From: JBGQAS01 sp964498605
GTDB taxonomy: Bacteria > Chloroflexota > Anaerolineae > Anaerolineales > Anaerolineaceae
Reading direction: 5' to 3'
DNA length: 31,132 nt
Assembly: GCA_964498605.1 (NCBI GenBank)
Contig: CAZCHK010000025.1
Coordinates: 1 to 31,132, forward strand
Under the pieces are notes generated by a model. The model did not search any database and had not been told where the DNA came from. It saw only the letters and a list, made by a program, of their open reading frames with translations. Below are positions 7,204-14,725 of the stretch, in pieces. The position numbers and the translations under genes are program-made. Within the stretch, counting starts at the first letter, position 1, and every line of letters starts with the position of its first letter.

Positions 7204-7881
7204 ATGCCGGCCTACTCACCCATCCTCTCCGTGATCACCGCCGTGATCGAACTCACCGCTGCCTTCTGGGCTTTAATAAGGGGTGGACGCAGATCGGTGC
7301 GCTTTTCCGCTGCCGCGGTGCTGTTCTTACTGGCTGCGTATCAGATCATTGAAGCCGTCATGTGCGCGGACCCGGAGAAGTTCGCCGCGCTTGGCAGAGT
7401 CGCTTTCCTGGTCGTGCTTTGGCTTCCCCCAACGGGGCTGCTTCTGCTGGCGTTTATGCATCCTTCGCGGCTCAACCGCTGGTTTTCCTGGTGCGGGTAC
7501 GCCCTGGCCCTGGGTATTTTCACCTGGATGGTCGTCGATACCCACCCGGTGGGAGTGTCCGTGTGCCTGGTCGTGTTCGCCCGCTATTACGATGTCGTGC
7601 CGCGCCTGCTGGCAGTGGTCTACGGCGGGTTCTATCAACTGGGCTTACTGAGCATCCTTTTCCTTTCCGCCATCAGCACAGCCAGCGTGGAGGAGAGCAT
7701 TCAACGCCGCCAGATCGCCCAGCTGTTGTTTGGGTCGCTGGCGTTCATCGTTCCCAGCATGATCGTGGTGAACGTGATTGAGATGGCAAAGGGTGCCCTG
7801 GCCTCGATCCTGTGCCATTTTGCCCTCCTGCTGGCAATATTCATCATGCGCATATTGTGGCTGGAAAAGCGCAGTGCCTGA
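7204..7881 (+). CDS. Polytopic membrane protein of unknown function
   Basis: A 225-residue, very hydrophobic protein with about seven predicted transmembrane segments and short loops. The C-terminus is short and basic (WLEKRSA). The helix pattern recalls the seven-helix sensor region found at the N-terminus of some histidine kinases, but no kinase or output domain follows, and I do not recognise a family. A GAGGAAAT ribosome-binding site precedes the ATG. It starts 57 bp after glnA with no terminator between, so it is probably co-transcribed with it. It could be a nitrogen-related membrane factor, but nothing in the sequence proves this. Confidence 0.8.
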   Translation: MPAYSPILSVITAVIELTAAFWALIRGGRRSVRFSAAAVLFLLAAYQIIEAVMCADPEKFAALGRVAFLVVLWLPPTGLLLLAFMHPSRLNRWFSWCGYALALGIFTWMVVDTHPVGVSVCLVVFARYYDVVPRLLAVVYGGFYQLGLLSILFLSAISTASVEESIQRRQIAQLLFGSLAFIVPSMIVVNVIEMAKGALASILCHFALLLAIFIMRILWLEKRSA

Positions 7882-8012
7882 TGAGGATATGCACGGCAAG
7901 TGACTTTCCAGCCAGGCCTTTTGCCATGCGGAGATTCTAACGAACCTCATAAATGCTCGGTGTGATCGTCTGTGGTAAACTTATGCCTCTAAACTGAACA
8001 TTTCGAGGTCCT

Positions 8013-9113
8013 ATGCCTGTTATCTATCCTTTTACGGCCATCGTCGGCCAGGAGCGCATGCGCCGGGCGCTTGTCTTGAGCGCCATTTATCCCAAAATTG
8101 GCGGTGTTCTTATCCGCGGGGAACGAGGTACCGCCAAATCCACGGCAGCCCGGGCGCTATCGGTACTGCTGCCCCAGGTGAAGGCGATCAAGGACTGCCG
8201 TTTCGGCTGCAACCCGAACGACCGCGCGACATGGTGCACGGAATGCCGGGAGCGATTCAAGAACGGGGAAAAGATTCCTTCCATCACGCGTCCAACCCCC
8301 TTCATTAACTTACCTGTATCCGCCACGGAGGACCGCGTGGTCGGCACGCTGGACATCGAGAAAGCCATCCAAAAAGGCGAACGCCATTTTGAACCCGGCG
8401 TGCTGGCCGCGGCGAATCACGGTCTGCTGTATATTGATGAAGTGAACCTGCTGGATGACCACGTGGTGGACATTCTGCTGGATTCCGCCGCCATGGGCAT
8501 GAACATCGTTGAGCGCGAGGGGATCTCCTTCACGCACCCCGCGCGTTTCATCCTGGTCGGGACAATGAACCCGGAAGAGGGCGATCTGAGACCCCAGCTG
8601 CTGGACCGCTTCGCCCTGTCGGTCGACATTCACGGTATTTCCGAACCGCGCGAACGCGTGTCCATCATGGAGCGCAACATCGCCTTCGAGAAAGACGCCG
8701 AGTCTTTCCGCCAGTTATGGCTGCCCAAAGAGGAAGAGCTGTCAAAGCAGATCGCCAACGCCGTTGAGATCGTTGATAAGGTCACCTACACCAGCCGCGA
8801 CCTGTTGAACATTGCCGCACTTTCCGCATCGCTCAACGTGGAGGGACACCGCTCCGACCTGGTCATTCTCAAAGCCGCGCGCGCCCAGGCTGCTTTTGAA
8901 GCCCGCACCCACATCACCGAGAGAGACATCGCTCTGGCGGCGGAGCTTGCCCTGCCGCACCGCATCAAGCGCGGCCCGTTCCAGGAATCGGAAGTGACCA
9001 TGGAAGAACTGGCGGAGCGCATCGACGCCCTGCAGGGCGCTTCCTCCACCGGCAAAGAGAGCGACGAAGGCGATCCCACCCCAACAGACGAAAACCGCTC
9101 CCCAAAAGTATAG
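8013..9113 (+). CDS. ChlI/BchI-type AAA+ chelatase subunit (short product)
   Basis: An AAA+ ATPase of the magnesium/cobalt chelatase small-subunit family; with a vWA subunit and a large CobN/ChlH-type subunit it drives metal insertion into a tetrapyrrole. The 366-residue protein has Walker A GERGTAKST (36-44), a four-Cys cluster at 62, 66, 75 and 78, Walker B LLYIDEVN (138-145), and a sensor region GTMNPEEGDLRPQLLDRF. The last ~20 residues are an acidic/Pro linker cut short by a TAG at 9111. The next frame continues that linker into a vWA domain, and a slippery heptamer lies at 9101-9107. I read this as the zero-frame product of a single ChlD-type gene. In this B12-using, apparently non-photosynthetic context a cobalt chelatase role is more likely than chlorophyll synthesis. 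Confidence 0.9.
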   Translation: MPVIYPFTAIVGQERMRRALVLSAIYPKIGGVLIRGERGTAKSTAARALSVLLPQVKAIKDCRFGCNPNDRATWCTECRERFKNGEKIPSITRPTPFINLPVSATEDRVVGTLDIEKAIQKGERHFEPGVLAAANHGLLYIDEVNLLDDHVVDILLDSAAMGMNIVEREGISFTHPARFILVGTMNPEEGDLRPQLLDRFALSVDIHGISEPRERVSIMERNIAFEKDAESFRQLWLPKEEELSKQIANAVEIVDKVTYTSRDLLNIAALSASLNVEGHRSDLVILKAARAQAAFEARTHITERDIALAAELALPHRIKRGPFQESEVTMEELAERIDALQGASSTGKESDEGDPTPTDENRSPKV

Positions 9114-9144
9114 ACTCGGGGCAGGAAGGCGAACCTGCATCCGA
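9101..9144 (+). other. Programmed -1 ribosomal frameshift site
   Basis: C CCA AAA (9101-9107) in the frame of the upstream ORF is a canonical X XXY YYZ slippery heptamer; a slip of -1 keeps good pairing in both sites. Eight nt later a hairpin begins: TCGG (9116-9119) with CCGA (9141-9144) and GCAGG (9121-9125) with CCTGC (9134-9138), around an 8-nt loop. The zero-frame stop TAG is at 9111-9113. After the slip the frame reads S-I-D-S-G-Q-E-G-E-P and stays open to 10093. No Shine-Dalgarno-like stimulator is evident about 10 nt upstream. A sequencing error in the CCCCAAAA run is the main alternative. Confidence 0.7.
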
Positions 9145-9175
9145 AAAAAATCGCGTTGAACCTACCGCCCAGGGG

Positions 9176-10093
9176 GTGTTCCAGACCCAGTCCACGAACT
9201 GGTGGAGCGGCGGGGAGAAGGTTCGCGTCGGTGAGCAGTTCGAAACTCGCCGGCTGGATACCCCATTGGATAAAATGATGCGCAGCCACGGCGGGAAGCG
9301 CAGTCAGACCCGCACGGAACGCAAGCGCGGAAGGTACGTGCAGTCCCGTCCAGCCAACGGCGATGTCAGCGACATTGCCTTCGATGCCACGCTGCGCACC
9401 GCCGCTCCCCAGCAAAAAGAACGCAAGAAGAAACCAACGAACGTGGCGTTCGTTGTCAAGCCAGCGGACTACATGAAAAAGATCCGTGTCCGGCGCGCCT
9501 CCAACCTGGTCCTGTTCCTGGTGGATGCCTCGTGGTCCATGGCGGTCGCCGAGCGCATGGCAGCCACCAAAGGAGCGATCCTTTCGCTGCTGACGGATGC
9601 CTATCAACGCCGCGACCGGGTGGGGTTGATCGTCTTTCAAAAAGACCGCGCCACGCTGGTCCTCCCGCCGACCAATTCCGTGCTGCTGGCGAAAAAAGCC
9701 CTCACCGACATTCCCGTGGGTGGAAAGACCCCCCTGTCGGCGGGATTACAGATGGCCTACGATGTGCTGCGCCGTGAAAGGATCCTTCATCCTGATATCC
9801 AGCCTCTGCTGATGGTGCTGACGGATGGCGCGGGGAATGTATCCCTGGGTCACATCCCCCCGCAGGAAGAGATCAAGCAGCTGGCTGAACGCATCGCGGC
9901 GGAGAACCTGCATTCGGTGGTCGTCAACATGGAGCACGCCGCCTTTGACCAGGGGCTGGCGCAGTCACTGGCTGACTCCCTGCAGGCACCCTGCTACACG
10001 ATCACGGACCTCAAAGCTGAGAATTTGTACTTCACTGTGCGCAAGGAAATGGATCAAGCCCAATCTCTGAAACTGCCGGATCTCAAGAAGTAG
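9176..10093 (+). CDS. vWA domain half of ChlD-type chelatase subunit (frameshift product)
   Basis: This frame carries the vWA module of a ChlD/BchD medium subunit. The MIDAS motif DASWS is followed by the GGKTPLS threonine and VLTDGAGN. Taken alone it could start at GTG 9176, but an AGGGG lies right against that codon and the frame is open much further upstream. It continues the acidic/Pro linker of the preceding gene back to the slippery site at 9101-9107. I infer that it is made mainly as a fusion (8013-9107 joined to 9107-10093, about 693 residues), giving AAA+-linker-vWA like other single-chain ChlD proteins. In that fusion the MIDAS lies near residues 505-509. The partner CobN/ChlH is not in the window. 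mntP follows after 5 bp. Confidence 0.85.
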   Translation: MFQTQSTNWWSGGEKVRVGEQFETRRLDTPLDKMMRSHGGKRSQTRTERKRGRYVQSRPANGDVSDIAFDATLRTAAPQQKERKKKPTNVAFVVKPADYMKKIRVRRASNLVLFLVDASWSMAVAERMAATKGAILSLLTDAYQRRDRVGLIVFQKDRATLVLPPTNSVLLAKKALTDIPVGGKTPLSAGLQMAYDVLRRERILHPDIQPLLMVLTDGAGNVSLGHIPPQEEIKQLAERIAAENLHSVVVNMEHAAFDQGLAQSLADSLQAPCYTITDLKAENLYFTVRKEMDQAQSLKLPDLKK

Positions 10094-10098
10094 GCCGC

Positions 10099-10662
10099 AT
10101 GGATTTTTTTTCACTCTTCCTGATCGCCCTCGGACTGGCGATGGACACTTTCGCGGTGAGCCTGGGGATCTCGACCTGTAACCAGCAGCGGGATTGGCGG
10201 CAGATCCTGCGCCTTTCCTTCCACTTCGGACTTTTCCAGGGGCTGATGACCCTTCTGGGCTGGCTTGGGGGCAGCCTGATCGCGAAATGGATCGTCCAGA
10301 TCGATCACTGGATCATCTTTGGACTGCTGGGCTGGGTGGGAGCCCACATGATCGTGAGCAGCTTCTCAAAAGGTGAGCAGATAAAACGCAGCGATCCCTC
10401 CCGGGGCTGGTCGCTCATCCTGCTTTCCGTCGCGACCAGTCTGGATGCCCTGGCGCTGGGGATCGGCATGGCTTTCCTGCCCATTCAGATCGGATGGGCA
10501 AGTCTGCTCATCGCGGGGGTTTCATTCCTGCTTTCCACGGTAGGCGGGCTCACGGGCTGCAGCCTGGGTATGAAATTTGGCAGGCGCATGGAGCTCCTCG
10601 GCGGCATCCTCCTGATCGGTATCGGTATCCGCATTCTCACCAGCCACCTTCTGACGGGCTAG
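10099..10662 (+). CDS. mntP: Manganese efflux pump MntP
   Basis: A small inner-membrane exporter of Mn2+ (formerly DUF204/YebN). The 187-residue protein has six predicted helices built from two repeats. The first repeat carries GLAMDTFAVSLG with Asp16; the second carries ATSLDALALGIG. These acidic membrane residues are the family hallmark. The start is 5 bp after the chelatase stop, so it is probably translated from the same mRNA. No yybP-ykoY manganese riboswitch is visible, which fits its position inside an operon. The pairing with a chelatase gene may reflect metal balance, but this is inference. Confidence 0.93.
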   Translation: MDFFSLFLIALGLAMDTFAVSLGISTCNQQRDWRQILRLSFHFGLFQGLMTLLGWLGGSLIAKWIVQIDHWIIFGLLGWVGAHMIVSSFSKGEQIKRSDPSRGWSLILLSVATSLDALALGIGMAFLPIQIGWASLLIAGVSFLLSTVGGLTGCSLGMKFGRRMELLGGILLIGIGIRILTSHLLTG

Positions 10663-10676
10663 GTATTCAAAAAACC

Positions 10677-10720
10677 GTTGACCGATTGTAAAGTCAACCC
10701 GGGCAATCATTTTGTATAAT
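10677..10720 (+). promoter_or_regulatory. Promoter with inverted repeat before the DUF3048 lipoprotein gene
   Basis: A perfect TATAAT at 10715-10720 lies 17 nt before the ATG. A GTTGAC (10677-10682)-N10-GTCAAC (10693-10698) inverted repeat covers the expected -35 position, which itself matches poorly. That arrangement would suit an operator, but no regulator can be named. Confidence 0.45.
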
Positions 10721-10737
10721 CAGCTTGAGGTGATGCG

Positions 10738-12318
10738 ATGAGACGGTTTTCGACTCTGCTCATTTGTGGCGTGCTGGTAATGTCTGTTCTTGCCGGGGCC
10801 TGTGAGTTTCCAACGCAATCGGATTCCACGTTGAACATTGCAGGTTTCGTGTGGAACGACTTCAACCTCAACGGACTTCAGGAGCCCGATGAGAAAGGGA
10901 TTCCTGGAGTTCTTGTGACACTTTTCGAGGAGAGCGGTAAGAACGTAGCCGAAACATTCACGGATGCGCAGGGGAATTACCTGTTCACCGACAACCTCCA
11001 AACAGGATTGAGCTACTGGTTGATGTTCACGCCGGCGTCACCCTTCACGATCATGGACGCCGGGGACGACTCGGTTGACAGCGACGTGGATCCCAATACC
11101 GCTCAAACAGAACCGTTCAAGCTGGAATCCTCATCACCCGGCGCGGATTTCGACGCTGGATTGATCCTGCCCGAGGATGAATTCGCCACGCAGACACCCA
11201 CGCCCACCCCAACGGACGCTCCCGCTGAAGCTCCCACGCCCACGCAAACGCTCACACCCACCCCGCTGGCATACGGCCCGGATGAGTTCCCCCCGGATGT
11301 CGACCCGCTCACCTGCCTTGGTTCCAGCAGTCCCGAGATGCTCCTCCTTCCGCCCGCGTTGATCTCCATCACCAACTTCCCTGAGAACGCGCGCCCACAA
11401 GCCGGGTTGGATTGGGCGGCGTGGATCCTGGAGGGATACATCGGAGAGGGAATGACGCGTTTCCTGGTCATCTTTCACGGCCAGTATCCGCAGGCTCTGC
11501 CCGGGGAGGGAATGCTGGATGATCCACAGATCGGTCCGATCCGCTCCGGTCGTCTGTGGTACGAAGACGTGCGCCAGCTGCTGAACGGCTTCATCATCAT
11601 GGCATCCGCAGGCGCCAACACGCGGTCGCAGTTGAGCAGCTTCACGAACATCTTTGGCAGTGACGAAGGGGATATCAACAGCGCCTTCGTGCCGATCCTG
11701 CAGCTGCAGCAGATCGCCCAGAACAATCAAAGCCAGCTGGGAAGCGGCGCGCTGAGCAGCAATGCCTGTTCCGAGCTTCCGCCGCAGGGGGGAGAGACGG
11801 CCAACAGCCTGTGGGTGCGCTGGAGTTTCCTGAACCAGGAGTTCTTCCGCTTCAACCCGCAAAGCGCGGCGTACAACCTGTACCAGAACGACACGGTGGA
11901 AGGGAACATCTTCACGCAGGCCACCGATCGGCTGAACGGGAATCCACTCACCTTTGAGAACGTGATCATCCTGTTCGCCAATTACACGGCCACCTCGGAA
12001 ACTGCCATGAGCATCGAACTGCTGGACGTGACCAGACCGGCCATGGCCTTTCGCGATGGAAAGGTGTACCAGATCCAGTGGACGACCAGGAACAGCGAAT
12101 ATGAGTTCACGACGGGCAAACGCCGTCCAATCCGCTTTCTGGATATGGAAGGCAACCCCTTCCCCCTCAAACCCGGACAAACCTGGATGCTGATCATGCC
12201 CACCTGGACGCAGCCCTATGAAACCGTGGACAGCGAGGATTACATGACCCGCCTGCGGCAGGTTTCTCCCGGTTCAGGGCATTGGGCGGTGATCTTTTAC
12301 CCTCCGAAGATCCAATAG
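10738..12318 (+). CDS. Lipoprotein with SdrD_B-like and DUF3048 domains
   Basis: A 526-residue secreted protein. The N-terminus is a signal peptide ending LAGAC (Cys22), an acceptable lipobox. Residues about 31-145 form an SdrD_B/Cna-B-like beta-sandwich, with WNDFNLNGLQEPDEKG and the later TDAQGNYLF typical of that family. A TPTPT-rich linker (about 150-178) leads to a DUF3048 (YerB-like) region from about 200 to the end. That region shows the family's NARPQAGL, GMTRFLVIF and IGPIRSGR segments. DUF3048 is a bacterial lipoprotein domain of unknown biochemical role. A GAGGTGA ribosome-binding site precedes the ATG, and a strong terminator closes the gene. It appears to be monocistronic. Confidence 0.9.
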   Translation: MRRFSTLLICGVLVMSVLAGACEFPTQSDSTLNIAGFVWNDFNLNGLQEPDEKGIPGVLVTLFEESGKNVAETFTDAQGNYLFTDNLQTGLSYWLMFTPASPFTIMDAGDDSVDSDVDPNTAQTEPFKLESSSPGADFDAGLILPEDEFATQTPTPTPTDAPAEAPTPTQTLTPTPLAYGPDEFPPDVDPLTCLGSSSPEMLLLPPALISITNFPENARPQAGLDWAAWILEGYIGEGMTRFLVIFHGQYPQALPGEGMLDDPQIGPIRSGRLWYEDVRQLLNGFIIMASAGANTRSQLSSFTNIFGSDEGDINSAFVPILQLQQIAQNNQSQLGSGALSSNACSELPPQGGETANSLWVRWSFLNQEFFRFNPQSAAYNLYQNDTVEGNIFTQATDRLNGNPLTFENVIILFANYTATSETAMSIELLDVTRPAMAFRDGKVYQIQWTTRNSEYEFTTGKRRPIRFLDMEGNPFPLKPGQTWMLIMPTWTQPYETVDSEDYMTRLRQVSPGSGHWAVIFYPPKIQ

Positions 12319-12324
12319 GTAAGC

Positions 12325-12354
12325 AAAGCGACCTGTAACAAGGTCGCTTTTTTT
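12325..12354. terminator. Intrinsic terminator between convergent genes
   Basis: A 10-bp perfect stem (12325-12334 with 12341-12350) has a 6-nt loop and is followed by T-rich sequence on the plus strand. It closes the DUF3048 gene. The left arm starts AAA, so the hairpin may also stop minus-strand transcripts from the M48 protease gene, though the T tract there is weaker. Confidence 0.85.
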
Positions 12355-12358
12355 GGCT

Positions 12359-13153
12359 TTATGATCCGGCAAGATGCTGCTGAAATTCTCGACTCGAGGC
12401 GTACCTCTGCAGTTCATTGATCCGTTTCATGATCATCGGATGCGATTGCAGCGCCTCGCTGATCCCTGCGCCGAAGCGGTCATCCTGTTGATCCAGAAGC
12501 GCCAATGCCTGCTGGAAGTGCTGCTGTGAGCGGATGTCCCCCAGCGCCAGTTCGACAAGCGTCAGGATGGCCTTGTTCAGGTTTCCGCAGGCGATCAGCC
12601 CCGCCCTGTCCGCCGAATACTCGCAGGCCCGGTTCCAGGATTTGAAAGCCAGCGTCAGGATCGCGGATAATACGACATTCGTCGGCACTCCCGCCATGCC
12701 GCCCAGCAGCGTATTCAGCCAGGTGTGCCCCAGGGCGACATGCCCCAGTTCGTGCCCGATGACAAATTTCAATTCTTCAGCGTCCATGATCTCCAGCAGC
12801 GAACTGTACAGGACGACGGTCTGCGGTTTGCCCAGCCCGAAAGTGTACGCGTTTCGCTGCTGGCTTCGCACCAGGAATAACTCGACCCCATGCACATCCA
12901 GTTTTCCCGCCGCTTCGATGGCCAGCCGGGTGAGTTCGGGTGAAGACCTGCCGTCCACATGGTACGCCTGCCGGACCAGTTGAGCATGCATGCTCCTGGT
13001 GCTGGCATAAGACATGAAGATCATCAGCACTGCCAGGAGAAGCGTTATGCCGTACGTGAATAACGCGCTGACGATAAGCACCGCCAGAACGATGAGGAGC
13101 GCAATTATGAATGTTGAGCTTTCTGAAGGGTATCGAAAATTCGTTTTAGCCAT
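12359..13153 (-). CDS. M48-family (HtpX-like) membrane metalloprotease
   Basis: A zinc endopeptidase of 264 residues. Two hydrophobic helices near the N-terminus (about 15-48) anchor it in the membrane. The HELGH zinc motif is at 134-138 and the third ligand Glu178 lies in EYSADRAG. A second hydrophobic stretch (about 146-170) sits between them, as in HtpX-type enzymes. Likely job: membrane-protein quality control. The start lies 3 bp after the endonuclease III stop, so it is the last gene of a kinase-MBL-nth-M48 operon. It is shorter than E. coli HtpX (~290), so I leave the symbol blank. Confidence 0.92.
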   Translation of the reverse strand: MAKTNFRYPSESSTFIIALLIVLAVLIVSALFTYGITLLLAVLMIFMSYASTRSMHAQLVRQAYHVDGRSSPELTRLAIEAAGKLDVHGVELFLVRSQQRNAYTFGLGKPQTVVLYSSLLEIMDAEELKFVIGHELGHVALGHTWLNTLLGGMAGVPTNVVLSAILTLAFKSWNRACEYSADRAGLIACGNLNKAILTLVELALGDIRSQQHFQQALALLDQQDDRFGAGISEALQSHPMIMKRINELQRYASSREFQQHLAGS

Positions 13154-13156
13154 GAT

Positions 13157-13840
13157 TTAGATCTTCTTTCCTGTGAGTGAATAATCGCAGCAAGTACCAA
13201 GCGGGCAGCTCTCACAGCCGGGATTGCGTGGGTGGCAAATCTCCCTTCCCAACCGTATCAGGTTCAAATGCGCGTGCCCGTACTCGCGGGCGGGGAACAG
13301 CTGCTCCAGGTGCGCGTGTGTTTTTTCTACGTTCATCGATGCCGGGCGCAGTCCCAGGCGGCCCGAAACACGGTAGACATGCGTGTCCACCGGGAATGCC
13401 GGCATACCCAGCGAGAACTGCATCACGATAGCCGCGGTTTTCAAACCCACACCTTTGAACTTCAGCAGCCACTGCTTGACCTGCTGAGCAGTCATCCCGG
13501 CCAGGAAACCCAGATCAAGACTGCCGTGCTCTCGCGTGATCTCCCGTAGCATCGCCTGTATGCGGCCGGCCTTTTGGTTTCCCAACCCGGCTGTGCGGAT
13601 CGCCTCAACCAGGTCCGATGCAGGTGCGTCCCTGACTGCTTCCCAATCAGGAAACGCCCCGCGCATGGACTGGTACGCCTTATCCCGGTTGCGATCGTTC
13701 GTGTTCTGCGACAAAATGGTCAGGATCAGCTCATCCAGGGGATCGGTTCGGCGCCAAACCGGTTCACCGAACACATCCAGCAGTCGTGCACTGATCCTGC
13801 CTGCGGCTGCTTTCAACGTGTCCAATTCGTTTGCCAGCAT
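13157..13840 (-). CDS. nth: Endonuclease III (DNA glycosylase/AP lyase)
   Basis: Removes oxidised pyrimidines and cleaves abasic sites. The 227-residue protein has the helix-hairpin-helix LLKFKGVGLKTAA with the catalytic Lys134, and Asp152 in FPVDTHVYRV. The C-terminal [4Fe-4S] loop has Cys202-x6-Cys209-x2-Cys212-x5-Cys218, the classic spacing. Together with mutM earlier in the window it covers oxidative base damage. It lies 27 bp after the MBL-fold gene and 3 bp before the M48 gene, so it is part of one operon. Nothing is missing from the active site. Confidence 0.95.
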   Translation of the reverse strand: MLANELDTLKAAAGRISARLLDVFGEPVWRRTDPLDELILTILSQNTNDRNRDKAYQSMRGAFPDWEAVRDAPASDLVEAIRTAGLGNQKAGRIQAMLREITREHGSLDLGFLAGMTAQQVKQWLLKFKGVGLKTAAIVMQFSLGMPAFPVDTHVYRVSGRLGLRPASMNVEKTHAHLEQLFPAREYGHAHLNLIRLGREICHPRNPGCESCPLGTCCDYSLTGKKI

Positions 13841-13867
13841 GTTTGAGATGCGCTCTGCAGAACGAAA

Positions 13868-14710
13868 TCAACCAGCATTCAGCTGCCGCTGGATGACATA
13901 CTGCTGCAAGCCATAGCGCAGTCGGTCGAGGTACATATGCTCCTTTTTCGCCGGGAAATCGATCGCCTTCATCAACCCACGCGCGGCATGGTCGATGTCA
14001 GAGACGGAGACCTGCTTTTTCCCCAGGCCGTCCAATGTTTTCTGGGCTTTTTCAAGAAATCTGATTTGTTCGCGGACCTGTTCCACTGCCACCAGGCCTC
14101 CGCGGCTGCAGACGATCAGGTGGTTCTTGTATGGATTGGCCAGCAGTTCTTTTAAATTCAACACCCACAGTGGAATATCTGCCTGAGCCAGGAATGGGGG
14201 CTGGTTGATCGCGACCGTGTCACCGATGAAAACAACTCCCTGCGTGGGGAATGTTACCCACAAGCTGTCTGGCGCCGGACCCGGCTTGTGTATCAAGTGG
14301 ATGGTGTAATCATCGGCCTGGAGCTGCATGCTTTCGGTGAACGTGATCTCGGGCAGCACCCACCGCGCCGTTGGCAAATTGTCCAGATGCTCCCATTCGG
14401 CGCCCGTGTTGATCGCCTGCGCCTTCAGGGTGACGGGTCGGTTGCGAAATGTCTGGCCGATGAGTTCATGCCCGATGACATTGCATTCCATCGACCGCGC
14501 CCCGATGGTGCGGTCAAGGTGCGAGTCCAGACAGATCAGCTGACGATTCATACCGCTGTTCAGATTGAGGAGTGAAGACCTCCAGTTCCTGATATCTTCC
14601 ATCCGTATCGGTGAATCGATCATGACCAGCCCGTGCGGCCAATCCACCGCCCCCAAAACGATTCCCGGATAATCCTTCTGTACAAAAATTCCTGGCGTGA
14701 TCTCCTGCAT
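13868..14710 (-). CDS. Metallo-beta-lactamase-fold protein with degenerate metal site
   Basis: The 280-residue protein has the MBL-fold layout: early GIVLGAV and MIDSP strands, a motif-like segment near residue 63, HKPGPAPDSLWV and a VVFIGDTV strand. The metal ligands are altered: the usual HxHxDH is DSHLDR (first His to Asp, last to Arg), and the usual His after 'HTPG' is Pro. The Asp of GD is kept. It may therefore bind metal differently or act as a non-hydrolytic binding protein. The C-terminal half (about 215-280) is helical, as in the DUF/lyase-type subgroups. It lies 15 bp downstream of the histidine kinase gene, so it is very likely co-transcribed with it. Confidence 0.8.
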   Translation of the reverse strand: MQEITPGIFVQKDYPGIVLGAVDWPHGLVMIDSPIRMEDIRNWRSSLLNLNSGMNRQLICLDSHLDRTIGARSMECNVIGHELIGQTFRNRPVTLKAQAINTGAEWEHLDNLPTARWVLPEITFTESMQLQADDYTIHLIHKPGPAPDSLWVTFPTQGVVFIGDTVAINQPPFLAQADIPLWVLNLKELLANPYKNHLIVCSRGGLVAVEQVREQIRFLEKAQKTLDGLGKKQVSVSDIDHAARGLMKAIDFPAKKEHMYLDRLRYGLQQYVIQRQLNAG

Positions 14711-14725
14711 AGCTATTCCTCAATC

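Noticed and set aside
9176..9178. GTG as an independent start of the vWA protein
   Set aside because: The only SD-like bases touch the codon, and the frame is open upstream through a linker that continues the AAA+ gene. A frameshift fusion explains more.
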